A stretch of DNA of 64,000 nt from Roseomonas alba (GTDB lineage: Bacteria > Pseudomonadota > Alphaproteobacteria > Acetobacterales > Acetobacteraceae): NCBI RefSeq assembly GCF_019430885.1, contig NZ_JAHYBZ010000004.1, positions 496,001 to 560,000 of the forward strand, given 5' to 3'. This document shows positions 9,185-17,595 of this stretch, piece after piece; position 1 is the stretch's first letter, and the number at the start of each line of letters is the position of its first letter. The translations under genes and the position numbers were made by a program. Under the pieces are notes generated by a model. The model did not search any database and had not been told where the DNA came from. It saw only the letters and a list, made by a program, of their open reading frames with translations.

Positions 9185-9280
9185 TTGTGCGCGGGAGCAG
9201 GTTTCGGCACGGCGTCTGCCGAACGTGCCCGGCGCCAGATTCGGTTGCCAAAGGACTTCCCGAGGCCCCTGACGCTTCGG
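9185..9280. repeat. Half copy of the dispersed A/B palindrome element
   Basis: Reading 9185-9260 on the plus strand gives TGCGCGGGAGCAGGTTTCGG and, further on, GGCGCCAG and GGTTGCCAAAGG. These align with the reverse complement of the left half of the 24657-24878 element (TGCGCAGGAGTGGGTTCCGG, GGCACCAGG, GGTTTCCAAAGG). The A palindrome on this side is not recognisable, so it is a decayed inverted half copy abutting the full element at 9291. Confidence 0.5.
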
Positions 9281-9290
9281 CTGTGGAGTA

Positions 9291-9514
9291 GGAGGGGCGC
9301 CGCCCCTCCAAGCCACCCCGGAAAAGGCCGAAGGGACTTTGCAAACCTCCCTTTGGCGCCGTGCGCCACGGGCAGAACGGAATGCTGAAATCCGCCCTTG
9401 CGCCCGAAACGCGCCAGGAGGGCATGGAATGACCTTCCCGCCCGGTACCGGCAGAATGCGGTCCAGGGGATCCAATCCCCCTGGCGGGGTGGTTCGGAGG
9501 GGCGGCGCCCCTCC
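9291..9514. repeat. Dispersed A/B palindrome element, copy 1
   Basis: The outer palindromes are GGAGGGGCGCCGCCCCTCC (9291-9309) and GGAGGGGCGGCGCCCCTCC (9496-9514). The right inner palindrome is CCAGGGGAT-cca-ATCCCCCTGG (9463-9484), joined by the linker CGGGGTGGTTC. The left inner palindrome near 9321-9342 is eroded. Together with the half copy to its left it fills the 498-base gap between convergent gene 3' ends; no ORF there looks coding. Confidence 0.75.
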
Positions 9515-9615
9515 GATCTTCGCCCTCGGGAGCAAGCGGATCGTAAGGACGGCCTCCCGGCCGTTGCCTGGGAAGGCTCAAAGCCCGTCTCGGTTCCCCG
9601 GCTCCGGGCAGCCGC

Positions 9616-10665
9616 TCACCGTGGCTCCATTCGCGACAGATAGAGCGTCGTCACGCGCCGCCGTTCCAGCAGGTCCTCGATGGTGCAGGGTTTGGCGCGG
9701 GCGTCTCCGTCGACGAAGCGCAACGGGAAGCGGTCGGACAGGGCGGCCAGCATCGCCGGCGCGTCGTCGCAGCGGCTGGCGTCGAAGTCGAGCAGGATGC
9801 GCAGCCTCGGGCTGCGGTCGATCAGCCCACCCATGCCGTCGACGACCAGCTTGGCCTGGCTGCTGACGCCCATGCGCACCACGTCAACGGTGCCCTGGGC
9901 GAGGTCCTCCAGCGCTTTGGCGGGTGCGCCGCAATAGTGCCGACCGGCCTCATGGGTGAAGGCACTGGCGAAATGCCCGTCGGCGGGACCCGTCAGCAGC
10001 GCGGGCACCCGCAGTGATTCATGGGTGGTCTCCGCCGCAGCCACCCGTTCGGTCGAGATGATGCCGCCCAGACCGTTGAGCATCACGTTGCGGCGCAACA
10101 GCCAGTGCAGCCAGGGATTGGCTTCGAGCGCGGTGACATGGCCTTCCGGCCCGACCAGGTCGGCCAGCAGCAGGGACCAGTAGCCGTAGATCGCCCCAAC
10201 GTCGTAGGCGGTCTCCCCGCGGGCGACGTTGCGGCAGAGGAATTCCGTCACCCAGTATTGCCAGTAGCCATCGAGGAGCAGATGCGGCGCGATGCCCGCA
10301 TCCGCGGCATCGGTGAACATCTTGAAGCGGCCGAGCACCCGGCACAGCACGCTGCCATCCGGCAGCGACACGGTCTGGGTGCGATCACGGATCTGTGCCT
10401 CGATCTCGCGGCGATTGCCGGTACGCAGCAGTTCCTCGAGCGTCGCGATGTCGCGCCGGCCCACCTCGGCGCGGACGGCTTCGAGGGTCGCGCGCAGCAC
10501 GGCAAGTTCGCCACGCATACGGAACAGTTCCTCATGCGTGCCATGAATCGCGCCGCGGCTCTGTCGGGGACCTCGGGCGAAGAGCCAGGACAGGAAACGC
10601 GGCACGACGCCCGCCTTCGGGGTCTCGACCGGGTCAGGCGATATCAGGGGATTATCCTTCGGCAC
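9616..10665 (-). CDS. FkbM-like SAM-dependent methyltransferase
   Basis: A 349-residue protein with an N-terminal linker and possible coiled-coil stretch (about 45-75, EELFRMRGELAVLRATLEAV) and a class I methyltransferase core: YDVGAIYGYWSLLLADLVG is the SAM-binding strand and loop, and VTALEANPWLHWLLRRNVMLNG is motif II. The usual FkbM Gly-rich GANxGxxS is changed to GAIYGYWS, so SAM binding should be checked. FkbM-like enzymes O-methylate polysaccharides or secondary metabolites; the acceptor is unknown. Translation starts at GTG 10665. It converges on the repeat cluster and is divergent from the MBL hydrolase. Confidence 0.7.
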   Translation of the reverse strand: MPKDNPLISPDPVETPKAGVVPRFLSWLFARGPRQSRGAIHGTHEELFRMRGELAVLRATLEAVRAEVGRRDIATLEELLRTGNRREIEAQIRDRTQTVSLPDGSVLCRVLGRFKMFTDAADAGIAPHLLLDGYWQYWVTEFLCRNVARGETAYDVGAIYGYWSLLLADLVGPEGHVTALEANPWLHWLLRRNVMLNGLGGIISTERVAAAETTHESLRVPALLTGPADGHFASAFTHEAGRHYCGAPAKALEDLAQGTVDVVRMGVSSQAKLVVDGMGGLIDRSPRLRILLDFDASRCDDAPAMLAALSDRFPLRFVDGDARAKPCTIEDLLERRRVTTLYLSRMEPR

Positions 10666-10818
10666 CGGCGATACTTGGCCCCTGCAAACGCGGTTGTGCT
10701 ACCCCCGGGCAGATTCACATCCCGCGTGCGTGCTGGCAACCCATTGATGCATCAGCACCTCTTGACCACGGGACAAGGCACCCCACCGTTCGGTCATTCG
10801 CCATTGGAGATACGCCAG

Positions 10819-11793
10819 ATGCGGCCAAGCCGACGCAACGCTCTCCTTGCCCTTGGGAGCGCCATTGCCACTCCGGGCGTGCTTCGCTCCGCAGCCGCCC
10901 AGGCACCGCTGCCGGAAACCTCCGGGCAGGCACCTGGCTTCTACCGGTTCAAGGTCGGCGACCTGCTGGTCACGACCGTTCACGATGGGTTCTTCGCGCG
11001 CCCGCTTGAGGGCTTCGTGCGCAACGCGCCGCTCGTCCAGGTGCAGGAGGCCGCGAGCACAGCTTTCCTGCCGACCGACCGGCAGGTAATTCCCTTCACC
11101 ATCACCTTCGTCCAGCGCGGCGATACGCTGGCGGTCTTCGACACCGGGAACGGCGTGACGCCGACCGGCGCGACGAATGGGCGCATGATCGCCAACATGG
11201 CCGCCGCGGGGATCGATCCTGCCCGCGTGACGCATGTGATCTTCAGCCATTTCCATGGCGACCATGTGAACGGGCTGCTCAACGCGTCGGGCGGGCGCGC
11301 CTTCCCCAGCGCGCAGGTGCTGGTGCCCGCGCCGGAATGGGCCTGGTGGACCGAAGCGAGCAACGGGACGCGCAGCCCTGAAGGCCAGCGCGGCAACTTC
11401 GCCAATGTCGCGCGGCGCTTCGCACCCTATCAGGGCAGCGTCACCCCCTTCGCCATGGGCGCGGAGGTCATCCCCGGCATCACCGCCATCGCCGCGCCGG
11501 GCCATACGCCGGGCCACACCATCTTCCGCATCGCCGATGGCGCGGCGCAGATGATGTTCGTGGCCGATGTGACGAACCGGCCGGAAATCATGATGGCCCA
11601 CCCGGACTGGCAGATCGTCTTCGACTTCGACGGTGATGCGGCCGCGGCAACGCGGCGGCGGGTGCTGGACATGGTCGCGACGGACCGGATCCGCATCACT
11701 GGCTACCATTTCCCCTTCCCGGCGAATGGCTATGTCGCGCGGGCGGGCAACGGGTTCCGCTTCGTGCCGGCGAATTGGTCCAGCGTGGTGTGA
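10819..11793 (+). CDS. Exported MBL-fold metallohydrolase
   Basis: A 324-residue metallo-beta-lactamase-fold hydrolase. The start has a twin-arginine-like signal (RPSRRNALLALGSA, cleavage after AAAQ near residue 28), which predicts Tat export. Zinc ligands are visible in HFHGDH (144-149), PGHTPGHT and the FVADVT aspartate, and the last His is in TGYHFPFP. Related proteins include periplasmic quorum-quenching lactonases and glyoxalase-II-like enzymes; substrate unknown. ATG 10819 is preceded by TTGGAGA at good spacing; the frame is open upstream but lacks similarity and overlaps the divergent gene. Confidence 0.85.
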   Translation: MRPSRRNALLALGSAIATPGVLRSAAAQAPLPETSGQAPGFYRFKVGDLLVTTVHDGFFARPLEGFVRNAPLVQVQEAASTAFLPTDRQVIPFTITFVQRGDTLAVFDTGNGVTPTGATNGRMIANMAAAGIDPARVTHVIFSHFHGDHVNGLLNASGGRAFPSAQVLVPAPEWAWWTEASNGTRSPEGQRGNFANVARRFAPYQGSVTPFAMGAEVIPGITAIAAPGHTPGHTIFRIADGAAQMMFVADVTNRPEIMMAHPDWQIVFDFDGDAAAATRRRVLDMVATDRIRITGYHFPFPANGYVARAGNGFRFVPANWSSVV

Positions 11794-11833
11794 TGCTGTG
11801 ACGCCGCGTCGGCGAGGTGGACGGCCGGTTGAA

Positions 11834-12102
11834 CCGGAGAGGCTCTGCCCCTCCGGACCGCCCCGCCAAATGCTGAGAGCATTTGGAACGCCGGATACTC
11901 TGTGCCAGGCGCGAAACTCATCCTTCGCCCTCCGAGCGCGTTCCGTGCGCAAGTGCGGGTCTCGGCGCTAATCCCGCCGGCGACGCCAGCGCCGGGTGAC
12001 GGCTTCCCAAGGCGTCGGGTCCAGGCGGGCTCCCATACGCGTTGCGAAGCGATGTGAATGGGAGCCCGTGGCAGGATGGATCGGAGGAACAAAGCCCCTC
12101 CG
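11834..12102. repeat. Dispersed A/B palindrome element, copy 2
   Basis: The left A palindrome CCGGAGAGGC-tct-GCCCCTCCGG spans 11834-11856. The left B palindrome is CCAAATGCT-gag-AGCATTTGG (11866-11886), unlike other copies in sequence but perfectly self-complementary. The right B is GGGCTCCCAT...ATGGGAGCCC (12027-12067, 10-base arms, long loop) and the right A is 12082-12102 with CGGAGG and CCTCCG ends. It fills most of the 546-base gap between the MBL gene and tetR. The rest of the gap holds the hairpin and operator listed separately. Confidence 0.7.
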
Positions 12103-12240
12103 CGTCTCTGACGGTGCAGTCAGGCATGATGCTTGAACGTAGGACTCTCCTGCCCATCCGTCGCACGCGACAGCGCATCGGCCGCACCAGCATGGCACGC
12201 CCCGATCGGCGATCGTTCCATAGCCAGCGGTCATGCCGCA

Positions 12241-12277
12241 CGGCACGGGCCGTTCCCATACGATGGCCCGTGTGCCG
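12241..12277. repeat. Bulged hairpin upstream of the tetR promoter
   Basis: CGGCACGGGCC (12241-12251) pairs with GGCCCGTGTGCCG (12265-12277) except for a two-base bulge, around a 13-base loop. It immediately precedes the TTGACG -35-like hexamer at 12281. It could be a terminator of upstream read-through or a second regulator site. Confidence 0.45.
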
Positions 12278-12280
12278 CGC

Positions 12281-12310
12281 TTGACGGCCAAGGATCGCCC
12301 GAATTACTGA
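12281..12310 (+). promoter_or_regulatory. Candidate sigma-70 promoter for the efflux operon
   Basis: TTGACG at 12281-12286 and TACTGA at 12305-12310 are separated by 18 bases. The -10 is weak, but it sits inside the palindromic operator, an arrangement that would allow direct repression. Confidence 0.35.
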
Positions 12311-12323
12311 CTATCCAGTCAGT
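12306..12323. promoter_or_regulatory. TetR operator (autoregulatory palindrome)
   Basis: ACTGACTATCCAGTCAGT is a perfect inverted repeat with 7-base arms and a 4-base centre, ending 16 bases before the tetR ATG. Its position over the predicted promoter and before a TetR gene heading an efflux operon is the standard layout for TetR autorepression. Confidence 0.8.
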
Positions 12324-12339
12324 CATTAATGCGCGATCG

Positions 12340-12966
12340 ATGACCCCCCCCGCCCGTCGCCGCAAGGAAACACGCCCTGCCGAAGTGCTGGATGCCGCGC
12401 TCGACACCTTCCGGGCCCGCGGCTTCGCCGCCACGCGCATGGAGGACATCGCCGCCCGCGCCGGCATCTCCAAGGGCACGATCTACCTCTACTTCCCGTC
12501 CAAGGAAGCAGTGTTCGAAGCCCTGGTCCGTGCCAACATCGTGCCGGTCATCGAACGTCTCCAGGTCGCCATGGCGGAGGCAACGGGGCCCGCGACGGAC
12601 CGGTTGCGGTTGCTTGCGCGGACCTTCGCCATGGTCTCGGCCGATCCGCGTCTGGTCGCGATCCCCCGCCTGGTCCTCGCGGAGGCGGGCAACTTTCCCG
12701 ATATGGCCCGCTTCTACCGGCAGGAGGTGGTGGGCCGCGGCCTCACCCTGGTCACCGGTATCCTCGAACACGGCGTTCAGGCGGGCGAGTTCCGCACGCT
12801 CGATGCGGCCCTCGCCGCCCGGCTGTTCCTCGCCCCCATGGTGTTGGGGGCGCTGTGGCGCGCCACCTTCGCTCCGATCGAGGACAGCCCGCTGCCGACC
12901 GAAGACCTCCTTGCCTTGCATCTCGACCTGTTCCTGCGCGCCATCGCCGCGGAGTCCCCGCCATGA
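12340..12966 (+). CDS. TetR/AcrR-family repressor of the efflux operon
   Basis: A 208-residue TetR regulator. The HTH lies at about residues 30-62 (MEDIAARAGISKGTIYLYFPSKEAVFEALV, with the family SKGTIYLYFPSKE), and the rest is a helical ligand domain. It is the first gene of a four-gene set with HlyD-like, ABC ATPase and ABC-2 permease genes, the order of E. coli ybiH (cecR)-ybhGFSR. The upstream gene ends about 550 bases away and the palindrome at 12306-12323 is its likely operator. ATG 12340 is chosen because upstream in-frame codons fall inside the operator and promoter. Confidence 0.9.
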   Translation: MTPPARRRKETRPAEVLDAALDTFRARGFAATRMEDIAARAGISKGTIYLYFPSKEAVFEALVRANIVPVIERLQVAMAEATGPATDRLRLLARTFAMVSADPRLVAIPRLVLAEAGNFPDMARFYRQEVVGRGLTLVTGILEHGVQAGEFRTLDAALAARLFLAPMVLGALWRATFAPIEDSPLPTEDLLALHLDLFLRAIAAESPP

Positions 12967-13910
12967 GACGCCTCGCCTACCTCGCCGTCCTTCTTGCCCT
13001 CGGTTCCTGCGACAAGCCGCCGGATTCCGGCGCCTTCCAGGGCTATGTCGATGCGGAGTTCCTGCGCATGGCCGCGCCCGAGGGTGGCTGGGTCACCGCT
13101 GTCCCGGTGACCAAGGGGGAGAACGTCGCCGCCGACACGCTGCTGTTCACCCTGGATGACACGCTGCAACGCGCCGCGGTGGCGCAGGCGCGTGCGAGTC
13201 TCGCCCAGGCGCAGAGCTCGCTCGATGACCTGCTGAAGGGTGCGCGGCCGGAGGAGATCGCCTCGATCGAGGCGCAGCTCGCCGCGGCCGAGGCGTCGCT
13301 CGAACTCGCCCGGCTGCAGCGTGCGCGGCAGGAGGAACTGGCGCGCACGCGTGTCGCTTCCGAGCAGGCGTTGGACCAGGCGCGCGCCGCGGCGGACCAG
13401 GCCGCGGCGCAACGCGACCGGATGAAGGCCGACCTCGCCACCGCGCGGCTGCCGGCACGCACCGACCGCATCGCCGCGGCCCGCGCCAGCGTGGAAGCCG
13501 CCCAGGCGGCGCTCGAACAGGCCGAATGGCACCTCGCCCAGCGGCGCGTGACGGCCCCGGTCGCCAGCCTGGTCGATGACGTGGTCCGCCACCCCGGGGA
13601 ATGGGTGCCGGCGAGCGGCACCGTCGTCAGCCTGCTGCCGCCCGACGCAACCAAGGTGGTCTTTTACGTGCCCGAGGCCCAACGGAACGCCTTGCGGTTG
13701 GGCGACACGGTGCGGGTGGAATGCAGCGGCTGCCCGCAGGACCTGACGGCGCGCATCAGCCGCGTGGCGCAGGAGGCCGAATACACTCCGCCCGTCATCT
13801 ACAGCCGCGAGACGCGCCAGAAGCTCGTCTGGCGCACCGAGGCGATCCTCGCCGCCATCCCCGGCGCGCCCACGCCCGGCCAGCCGGTGACGGTGCGCGC
13901 GCGGCCATGA
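12963..13910 (+). CDS. HlyD/YbhG-family periplasmic adaptor lipoprotein
   Basis: A 315-residue membrane-fusion protein. The signal peptide ends in the lipobox LGSC, with Cys16 the predicted lipidation site. A biotinyl-lipoyl-like half (VTAVPVTKGENV) is followed by a long alpha-hairpin coiled coil (about 65-190, Ala/Gln/Arg-rich) and a second lipoyl half plus beta barrel (VTAPVASLVDDVVRHPGEWV). The ATG overlaps the tetR stop as ATGA, so the genes are translationally coupled. It would bridge the inner-membrane ABC complex to an outer-membrane channel encoded elsewhere. Confidence 0.9.
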   Translation: MRRLAYLAVLLALGSCDKPPDSGAFQGYVDAEFLRMAAPEGGWVTAVPVTKGENVAADTLLFTLDDTLQRAAVAQARASLAQAQSSLDDLLKGARPEEIASIEAQLAAAEASLELARLQRARQEELARTRVASEQALDQARAAADQAAAQRDRMKADLATARLPARTDRIAAARASVEAAQAALEQAEWHLAQRRVTAPVASLVDDVVRHPGEWVPASGTVVSLLPPDATKVVFYVPEAQRNALRLGDTVRVECSGCPQDLTARISRVAQEAEYTPPVIYSRETRQKLVWRTEAILAAIPGAPTPGQPVTVRARP

Positions 13911-14830
13911 GCGACGCGCCCGCCATCTCCGTGCGCGGCCTGACCAAGCGCTATGGCGACAAGGTGGTGGTGGACGGGCTCGACCTCGATGTCGCGCGCG
14001 GGCAGATCCATGGCTTCCTCGGGCCGAACGGCAGCGGGAAGACGACGACCATCCGCATGCTGTGCGGGCTGCTGGTGCCGGATGGCGGAACGGGGACATG
14101 CCTCGGCCGCGACATCCGCACCCAGGCCTGGGAGATCAAGCAGCGCGTCGGCTACATGACGCAGCGCTTCAGCCTGTATGAAGACCTCACCATCGCGGAG
14201 AATCTCGACTTCGTCGCGCGGCTCTACGGGCTGGATGGGCGGCGGCGGCGCGTCGCACGCGCGTTGGAACGGCTGGGGCTGACATCGCGCGTGGGGCAAT
14301 TGGCCGGCACGCTGTCGGGCGGGTGGAAGCAGCGCCTCGCACTGGCCGCCTGCGTGCTGCACGAACCGGAATTGCTGCTGCTCGACGAACCCACCGCGGG
14401 CGTCGACCCCAAGGCGCGACGGGAATTCTGGGACGAGATCCACCTGCTCGCCGAAGGCGGCATGACCGTGCTGGTCAGCACCCACTACATGGATGAGGCG
14501 GAGCGCTGCCACCGCATCGCCTATCTCGCCTATGGCAAGCTGCTTGCGGTCGGCAGCGTGGCCGAGGTGATCGCGACCTCGGGGCTGTTCACCTGGCATG
14601 TCAGCGGGCCGGAACGGCGCATCGCGTCACTGGCGCATGAACTCGCCTCGCGCGCGGGCTGCGAGATGGTGGCCCCCTTCGGCGCCACGCTGCATGTCAG
14701 CGGCCCCGATGAGGCCGCTCTGGAAGCCGCCATCGCGCCCTATCGCGACGAGCCCGGCCTGAGCTGGACCAAGGACGAGCCTTCCCTGGAGGACGCCTTC
14801 ATCCACCTGATGACGGGAACGCCCGGATGA
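13907..14830 (+). CDS. ABC transporter ATP-binding subunit (YbhF-like, single domain)
   Basis: A 307-residue ABC-2 type ATPase. Walker A GPNGSGKT is at 39-46, the Q-loop is in YMTQRFSLYEDLT, the signature is LSGGWKQRLALA (about 136), Walker B is LLLLDEPTAGVDP (about 158-170) and the H-loop is in VSTHYMDEAERC. The C-terminal 80 residues form the extra domain seen in DrrA/YbhF-type pumps. E. coli YbhF has two ATPase domains; this protein has one, so it would act as a homodimer. It overlaps the adaptor stop (ATGA). The probable role is extrusion of hydrophobic drugs or toxic compounds. Confidence 0.92.
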   Translation: MSDAPAISVRGLTKRYGDKVVVDGLDLDVARGQIHGFLGPNGSGKTTTIRMLCGLLVPDGGTGTCLGRDIRTQAWEIKQRVGYMTQRFSLYEDLTIAENLDFVARLYGLDGRRRRVARALERLGLTSRVGQLAGTLSGGWKQRLALAACVLHEPELLLLDEPTAGVDPKARREFWDEIHLLAEGGMTVLVSTHYMDEAERCHRIAYLAYGKLLAVGSVAEVIATSGLFTWHVSGPERRIASLAHELASRAGCEMVAPFGATLHVSGPDEAALEAAIAPYRDEPGLSWTKDEPSLEDAFIHLMTGTPG

Positions 14831-15966
14831 GCGGCCCACGCTTCGCCTGGCACCGCCTGGTCGCGATGGTGGTGAAGGAATTCATCCAGATGCGCCGCGA
14901 TCGGCTGACCTTCGCGATGATGATCGGCATCCCGATCATCCAGCTCGCGCTGTTCGGCTATGCCATCAACGCTGACCCCCGCAACCTGCCCACCGCGGTG
15001 ATGAGCGAGGACAACAGCCCCTTCAGCCGCGCCATCGTCGCCGGCTTGCAGACCAGCACCTATTTCCGCATCGCCGAGGTGACGCAGGACCCTGCCGAAC
15101 TCGACCGCATGCTGGCGCGCGGCGAGGTGCAATTCGCCGTCGAGATCCCCGCCGGCTTCGGCCGCGCTCTGATGCGCGGGGATCGCCCCGCCCTGCTGGT
15201 CATGGCCGATGCGACCGACCCCGCCGCCACGGGCAATGCGCTGGGTGCGCTGGATCGCGTCGTGGAAAGCTCGCTGTCGCCGCTGCTGGACGGCTCCCTC
15301 GCGACCTTGCAGCGCGGCCCCTCCCCGGTCGATCTGCGGGTGCAGCGCCGCTACAATCCGGAAGGCATCACCCAGTACAACATCGTGCCTGGGCTGATGG
15401 GCACCATCCTGACCATGACCATGATCATCATGACCGCGCTCGCCGTGACGCGCGAACGCGAGCGCGGGACCATGGAGAACCTGCTCGCCATGCCGGTCCG
15501 CCCGACCGAGGTGATGATCGGCAAGCTCGCCCCCTTCATCCTGGTGGGCGGCATCCAGGTCCTGGTCATCATCGGCACCGCGACGACACTGTTCCACGTG
15601 CCGATGGTGGGCGATCCGCTGGTGCTGTCGGTCGGGTTGCTGACCTTCATCATCGCGAACCTGGCGGTGGGGTTCCTGTTCTCGACCATCGCGCAGAACC
15701 AGCTTCAGGCGATGCAGATGAGCTTCTTCTTCTTCCTGCCATCCATCCTGATGTCGGGCTTCATGTTCCCCTTCCGCGGCATGCCGGACTGGGCGCAGGT
15801 GATCGGGGAAGCCCTGCCGCTGACGCATTTTCTGCGCGTGGTGCGCGGGGTGATGCTGAAGGGGAATGCGCTGGCGGATACCTGGCCGGATATCTGGCCC
15901 ATGCTGGTGTTTCTCGGCGCGGTCTCGGTGCTGGCGGTGACGCGGTATCGGCAAACCCTCGACTGA
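14827..15966 (+). CDS. ABC-2 type transporter permease (YbhS/YbhR-like)
   Basis: A 379-residue permease with one N-terminal membrane helix (about 30-50, MMIGIPIIQLALFGYAI), a large periplasmic domain of about 130 residues, and five C-terminal helices (about 185-375) including IVPGLMGTILTMTMIIMTALAVTRERERG. The cytoplasmic E-R-E-R-G-T motif after helix 2 is typical of ABC-2 drug exporters. It starts in an ATGA overlap with the ATPase. E. coli has two permeases (YbhS and YbhR); here one gene closes the operon, implying a homodimeric membrane part. Confidence 0.92.
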   Translation: MSGPRFAWHRLVAMVVKEFIQMRRDRLTFAMMIGIPIIQLALFGYAINADPRNLPTAVMSEDNSPFSRAIVAGLQTSTYFRIAEVTQDPAELDRMLARGEVQFAVEIPAGFGRALMRGDRPALLVMADATDPAATGNALGALDRVVESSLSPLLDGSLATLQRGPSPVDLRVQRRYNPEGITQYNIVPGLMGTILTMTMIIMTALAVTRERERGTMENLLAMPVRPTEVMIGKLAPFILVGGIQVLVIIGTATTLFHVPMVGDPLVLSVGLLTFIIANLAVGFLFSTIAQNQLQAMQMSFFFFLPSILMSGFMFPFRGMPDWAQVIGEALPLTHFLRVVRGVMLKGNALADTWPDIWPMLVFLGAVSVLAVTRYRQTLD

Positions 15967-15975
15967 CGGTGTTTC

Positions 15976-15994
15976 GAGGGGGGCTTTGCCTCTC
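15976..15994. repeat. Degenerate A-palindrome after the efflux operon
   Basis: GAGGGGGGCTTTGCCTCTC resembles the outer A palindrome of the dispersed element (GGAGGGGCAAAGCCCCTCC) with mismatches, and lies 9 bases after the permease stop. It may serve as a terminator hairpin for the operon. Confidence 0.45.
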
Positions 15995-16065
15995 CATTGA
16001 CCTCCGACGTCATCGCTTCCGCGACGCGCCTGGCTAGGCTGCTGCTCCCGCACCGGAGCGCCGCA

Positions 16066-16374
16066 ATGTCCATCGCCTACGTTATCACCTTCACCGTCCG
16101 CGACGGCCAGCGCGAGCGCTTCCTGTCCATGCTGACGGGCGTGCTGGACGCTATGCGGGAGGAGGACAGCTTCATCAGCGCCATACTGCACGAGGACCCG
16201 GACACCCCCCGCCGCTTCCTGCTGCATGAGGTCTGGCGTGACCACCAGGATGTGCTGGAAGTGCAGCTTGCGCGGCCCTATCGCGCCGCCTGGCACACGG
16301 CCTTGGCGGACCTGCTGGAGAGACCGCGCGAGATCGGGATGTGGACGCCGGTCAGGGAGGACCGGCGCGCCTGA
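16066..16374 (+). CDS. ABM-domain monooxygenase-like protein
   Basis: A 102-residue dimeric alpha+beta-barrel (antibiotic biosynthesis monooxygenase) protein of the YgiN/quinol-monooxygenase type. Visible marks are the first strand IAYVITFTVRDGQRERFLSML, the DSFISAILHEDPDTPRRFLLHEVWRD strand pair and the AWHTAL helix. Such proteins oxidise quinols or act on small aldehydes and ketones without cofactors, though many have no known function. ATG 16066 gives the correct first strand. Its stop codon directly abuts the stop of the convergent sufA. Confidence 0.8.
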   Translation: MSIAYVITFTVRDGQRERFLSMLTGVLDAMREEDSFISAILHEDPDTPRRFLLHEVWRDHQDVLEVQLARPYRAAWHTALADLLERPREIGMWTPVREDRRA

Positions 16375-16743
16375 TCAAACGTGGAAGGATTCGCCGCAGC
16401 CGCAGCGGCCCTTCTCGTTCGGATTGGTGAAGGTGAAGCCGGCGGTCATCGCCTTCACCTCATAGTCCATGACCGTGCCGATCAGGAACAGCGTCGCCTT
16501 GCGGTCAATCAGGACGGTGACGTCCTTGTCGCGGACGACCTCGTCGGTCGGCGCGGCTTCGTCGGTCCAGGACAGGTCGTAGGACAGGCCGGAACAGCCC
16601 TTCGCCTTCACGCCGATGCGCAGCAGCCTGCCGTGCTGCCCATTCGCGTAGAGGCCACGCAGCCGCTCGGCCGCCGCGTCCGTCAGGGTCATGACCGGCG
16701 GCAGCGAACGCTTCGGGCGGGGGGCGTCGACGGTGGCGCTCAT
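16375..16743 (-). CDS. sufA: SufA-type iron-sulfur cluster carrier
   Basis: A 122-residue A-type Fe-S carrier with the three invariant cysteines: Cys50 in AKGCSG and Cys114/Cys116 in GRCGCGESF. It accepts clusters from SufBCD and passes them to apoproteins. It is the last gene of the suf operon, 11 bases after the DUF59 gene. An N-terminal extension of about 15 residues (SATVDAPRPKRSLPP) precedes the fold. Confidence 0.93.
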   Translation of the reverse strand: MSATVDAPRPKRSLPPVMTLTDAAAERLRGLYANGQHGRLLRIGVKAKGCSGLSYDLSWTDEAAPTDEVVRDKDVTVLIDRKATLFLIGTVMDYEVKAMTAGFTFTNPNEKGRCGCGESFHV

Positions 16744-16754
16744 CGTTGGCCTCC

Positions 16755-17129
16755 TCAGAACATATTCAGGGCGAGGCGGGCGTCCTCGCTCATGCGGGAC
16801 TGGTCCCAGGGCGGATCCCAGACGACCTCGACATCGACATCGGACACACCTTCGACGGCGCTCACCGCTTCCTCCACCTGGCCAGGCAGTTCCTGGGCCG
16901 AGGGGCAGGCGGGCGTGGTGAGGGTCATCTCAACCTTCACCTTGCCGTCGTCAGCGATCTCGATCGCGTAGATCAGGCCGAGCTGGTAGATGTCGACCGG
17001 GATCTCCGGGTCATAGACGGTGGAGATCGCGGCGATCACCGCATCCTCGTTCACCTTCGGCGCCGGCGGCTTCACTTCGCCATCGGGCGTCCAGGTGGCG
17101 CGGGTCTCGGTGGTGGCGGGTTCACTCAC
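16755..17129 (-). CDS. sufT: SUF-associated DUF59/MIP18 protein (SufT-like)
   Basis: A 124-residue MIP18-family protein. The core begins at about residue 27 with EDAVIAAISTVYDPEIPVDIYQLGLIY; DPE at 40-42 and the conserved Cys75 in LTTPACPSAQ are the family signatures, and the C-terminus has the expected VWDPPWDQSRMSEDARLALNMF-like end. SufT proteins assist Fe-S cluster maturation. GTG 17129 is used as the start, overlapping the last bases of sufU, so translation is coupled. Confidence 0.9.
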   Translation of the reverse strand: MSEPATTETRATWTPDGEVKPPAPKVNEDAVIAAISTVYDPEIPVDIYQLGLIYAIEIADDGKVKVEMTLTTPACPSAQELPGQVEEAVSAVEGVSDVDVEVVWDPPWDQSRMSEDARLALNMF

Positions 17130-17595
17130 TGCTCGCCTCCTTGGTCCCGTCGAGCGCGGCGTTCAGCGTGTGCCAGGCCAGCGTCGCGCATTTCACGCGG
17201 GAGGGAAATTCGTGCACGCCGGAGAGGGGCGCGAGACGCTCCATCTCCTCGGAGAACTCGGCGCCGCAATCGGGGCAGGCGCCGGTCATGGCCAGCTCGC
17301 GGAACTTGGCGCCAAGCTCCTTCGCCTGCTCCGCCGTCTTGCCCTTCACCGTCTCGGTCATCAGCGACGCGCTGGCGGTGGAAATCGCGCAGCCGCGCCC
17401 CTGGAACGCGGCGTCGGCGATATGCCCGTCGGGCGACATCTTCACGAAGAGCTCGATCCGGTCACCGCACATCGGGTTGTCGCCGCGCGCGGTGGCGGTC
17501 GCGTCCTCCAGCCGGCGGAAATTCCGCGGCTTGCGGCCGTGGTCCAGGATGACTTCCTGGTAGAGGTCGCGCAGATCGTCGAACAGGCCGCTCAT
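17122..17595 (-). CDS. sufU: SufU zinc-dependent sulfurtransferase / scaffold-like protein
   Basis: A 157-residue SufU. Conserved residues are Cys43 in NPMCGDRIEL, Cys69 in GRGCAIS and Cys136 in RVKCATLAW, with the SufU-specific insertion between helices that here carries an additional CPDC pair (107-110). In Bacillus SufU the Cys/Asp set binds zinc and accepts sulfur from SufS; the same partnership is expected here because sufS is immediately upstream and overlaps it as ATGA. The extra CPDC pair is worth noting. Confidence 0.93.
   Translation of the reverse strand: MSGLFDDLRDLYQEVILDHGRKPRNFRRLEDATATARGDNPMCGDRIELFVKMSPDGHIADAAFQGRGCAISTASASLMTETVKGKTAEQAKELGAKFRELAMTGACPDCGAEFSEEMERLAPLSGVHEFPSRVKCATLAWHTLNAALDGTKEASSE

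Noticed and set aside
9118-9615. CRISPR-like repeats
   Set aside because: The repeats here are large inverted modules in few copies, without short regular direct repeats or unique spacers, and no cas gene is present.
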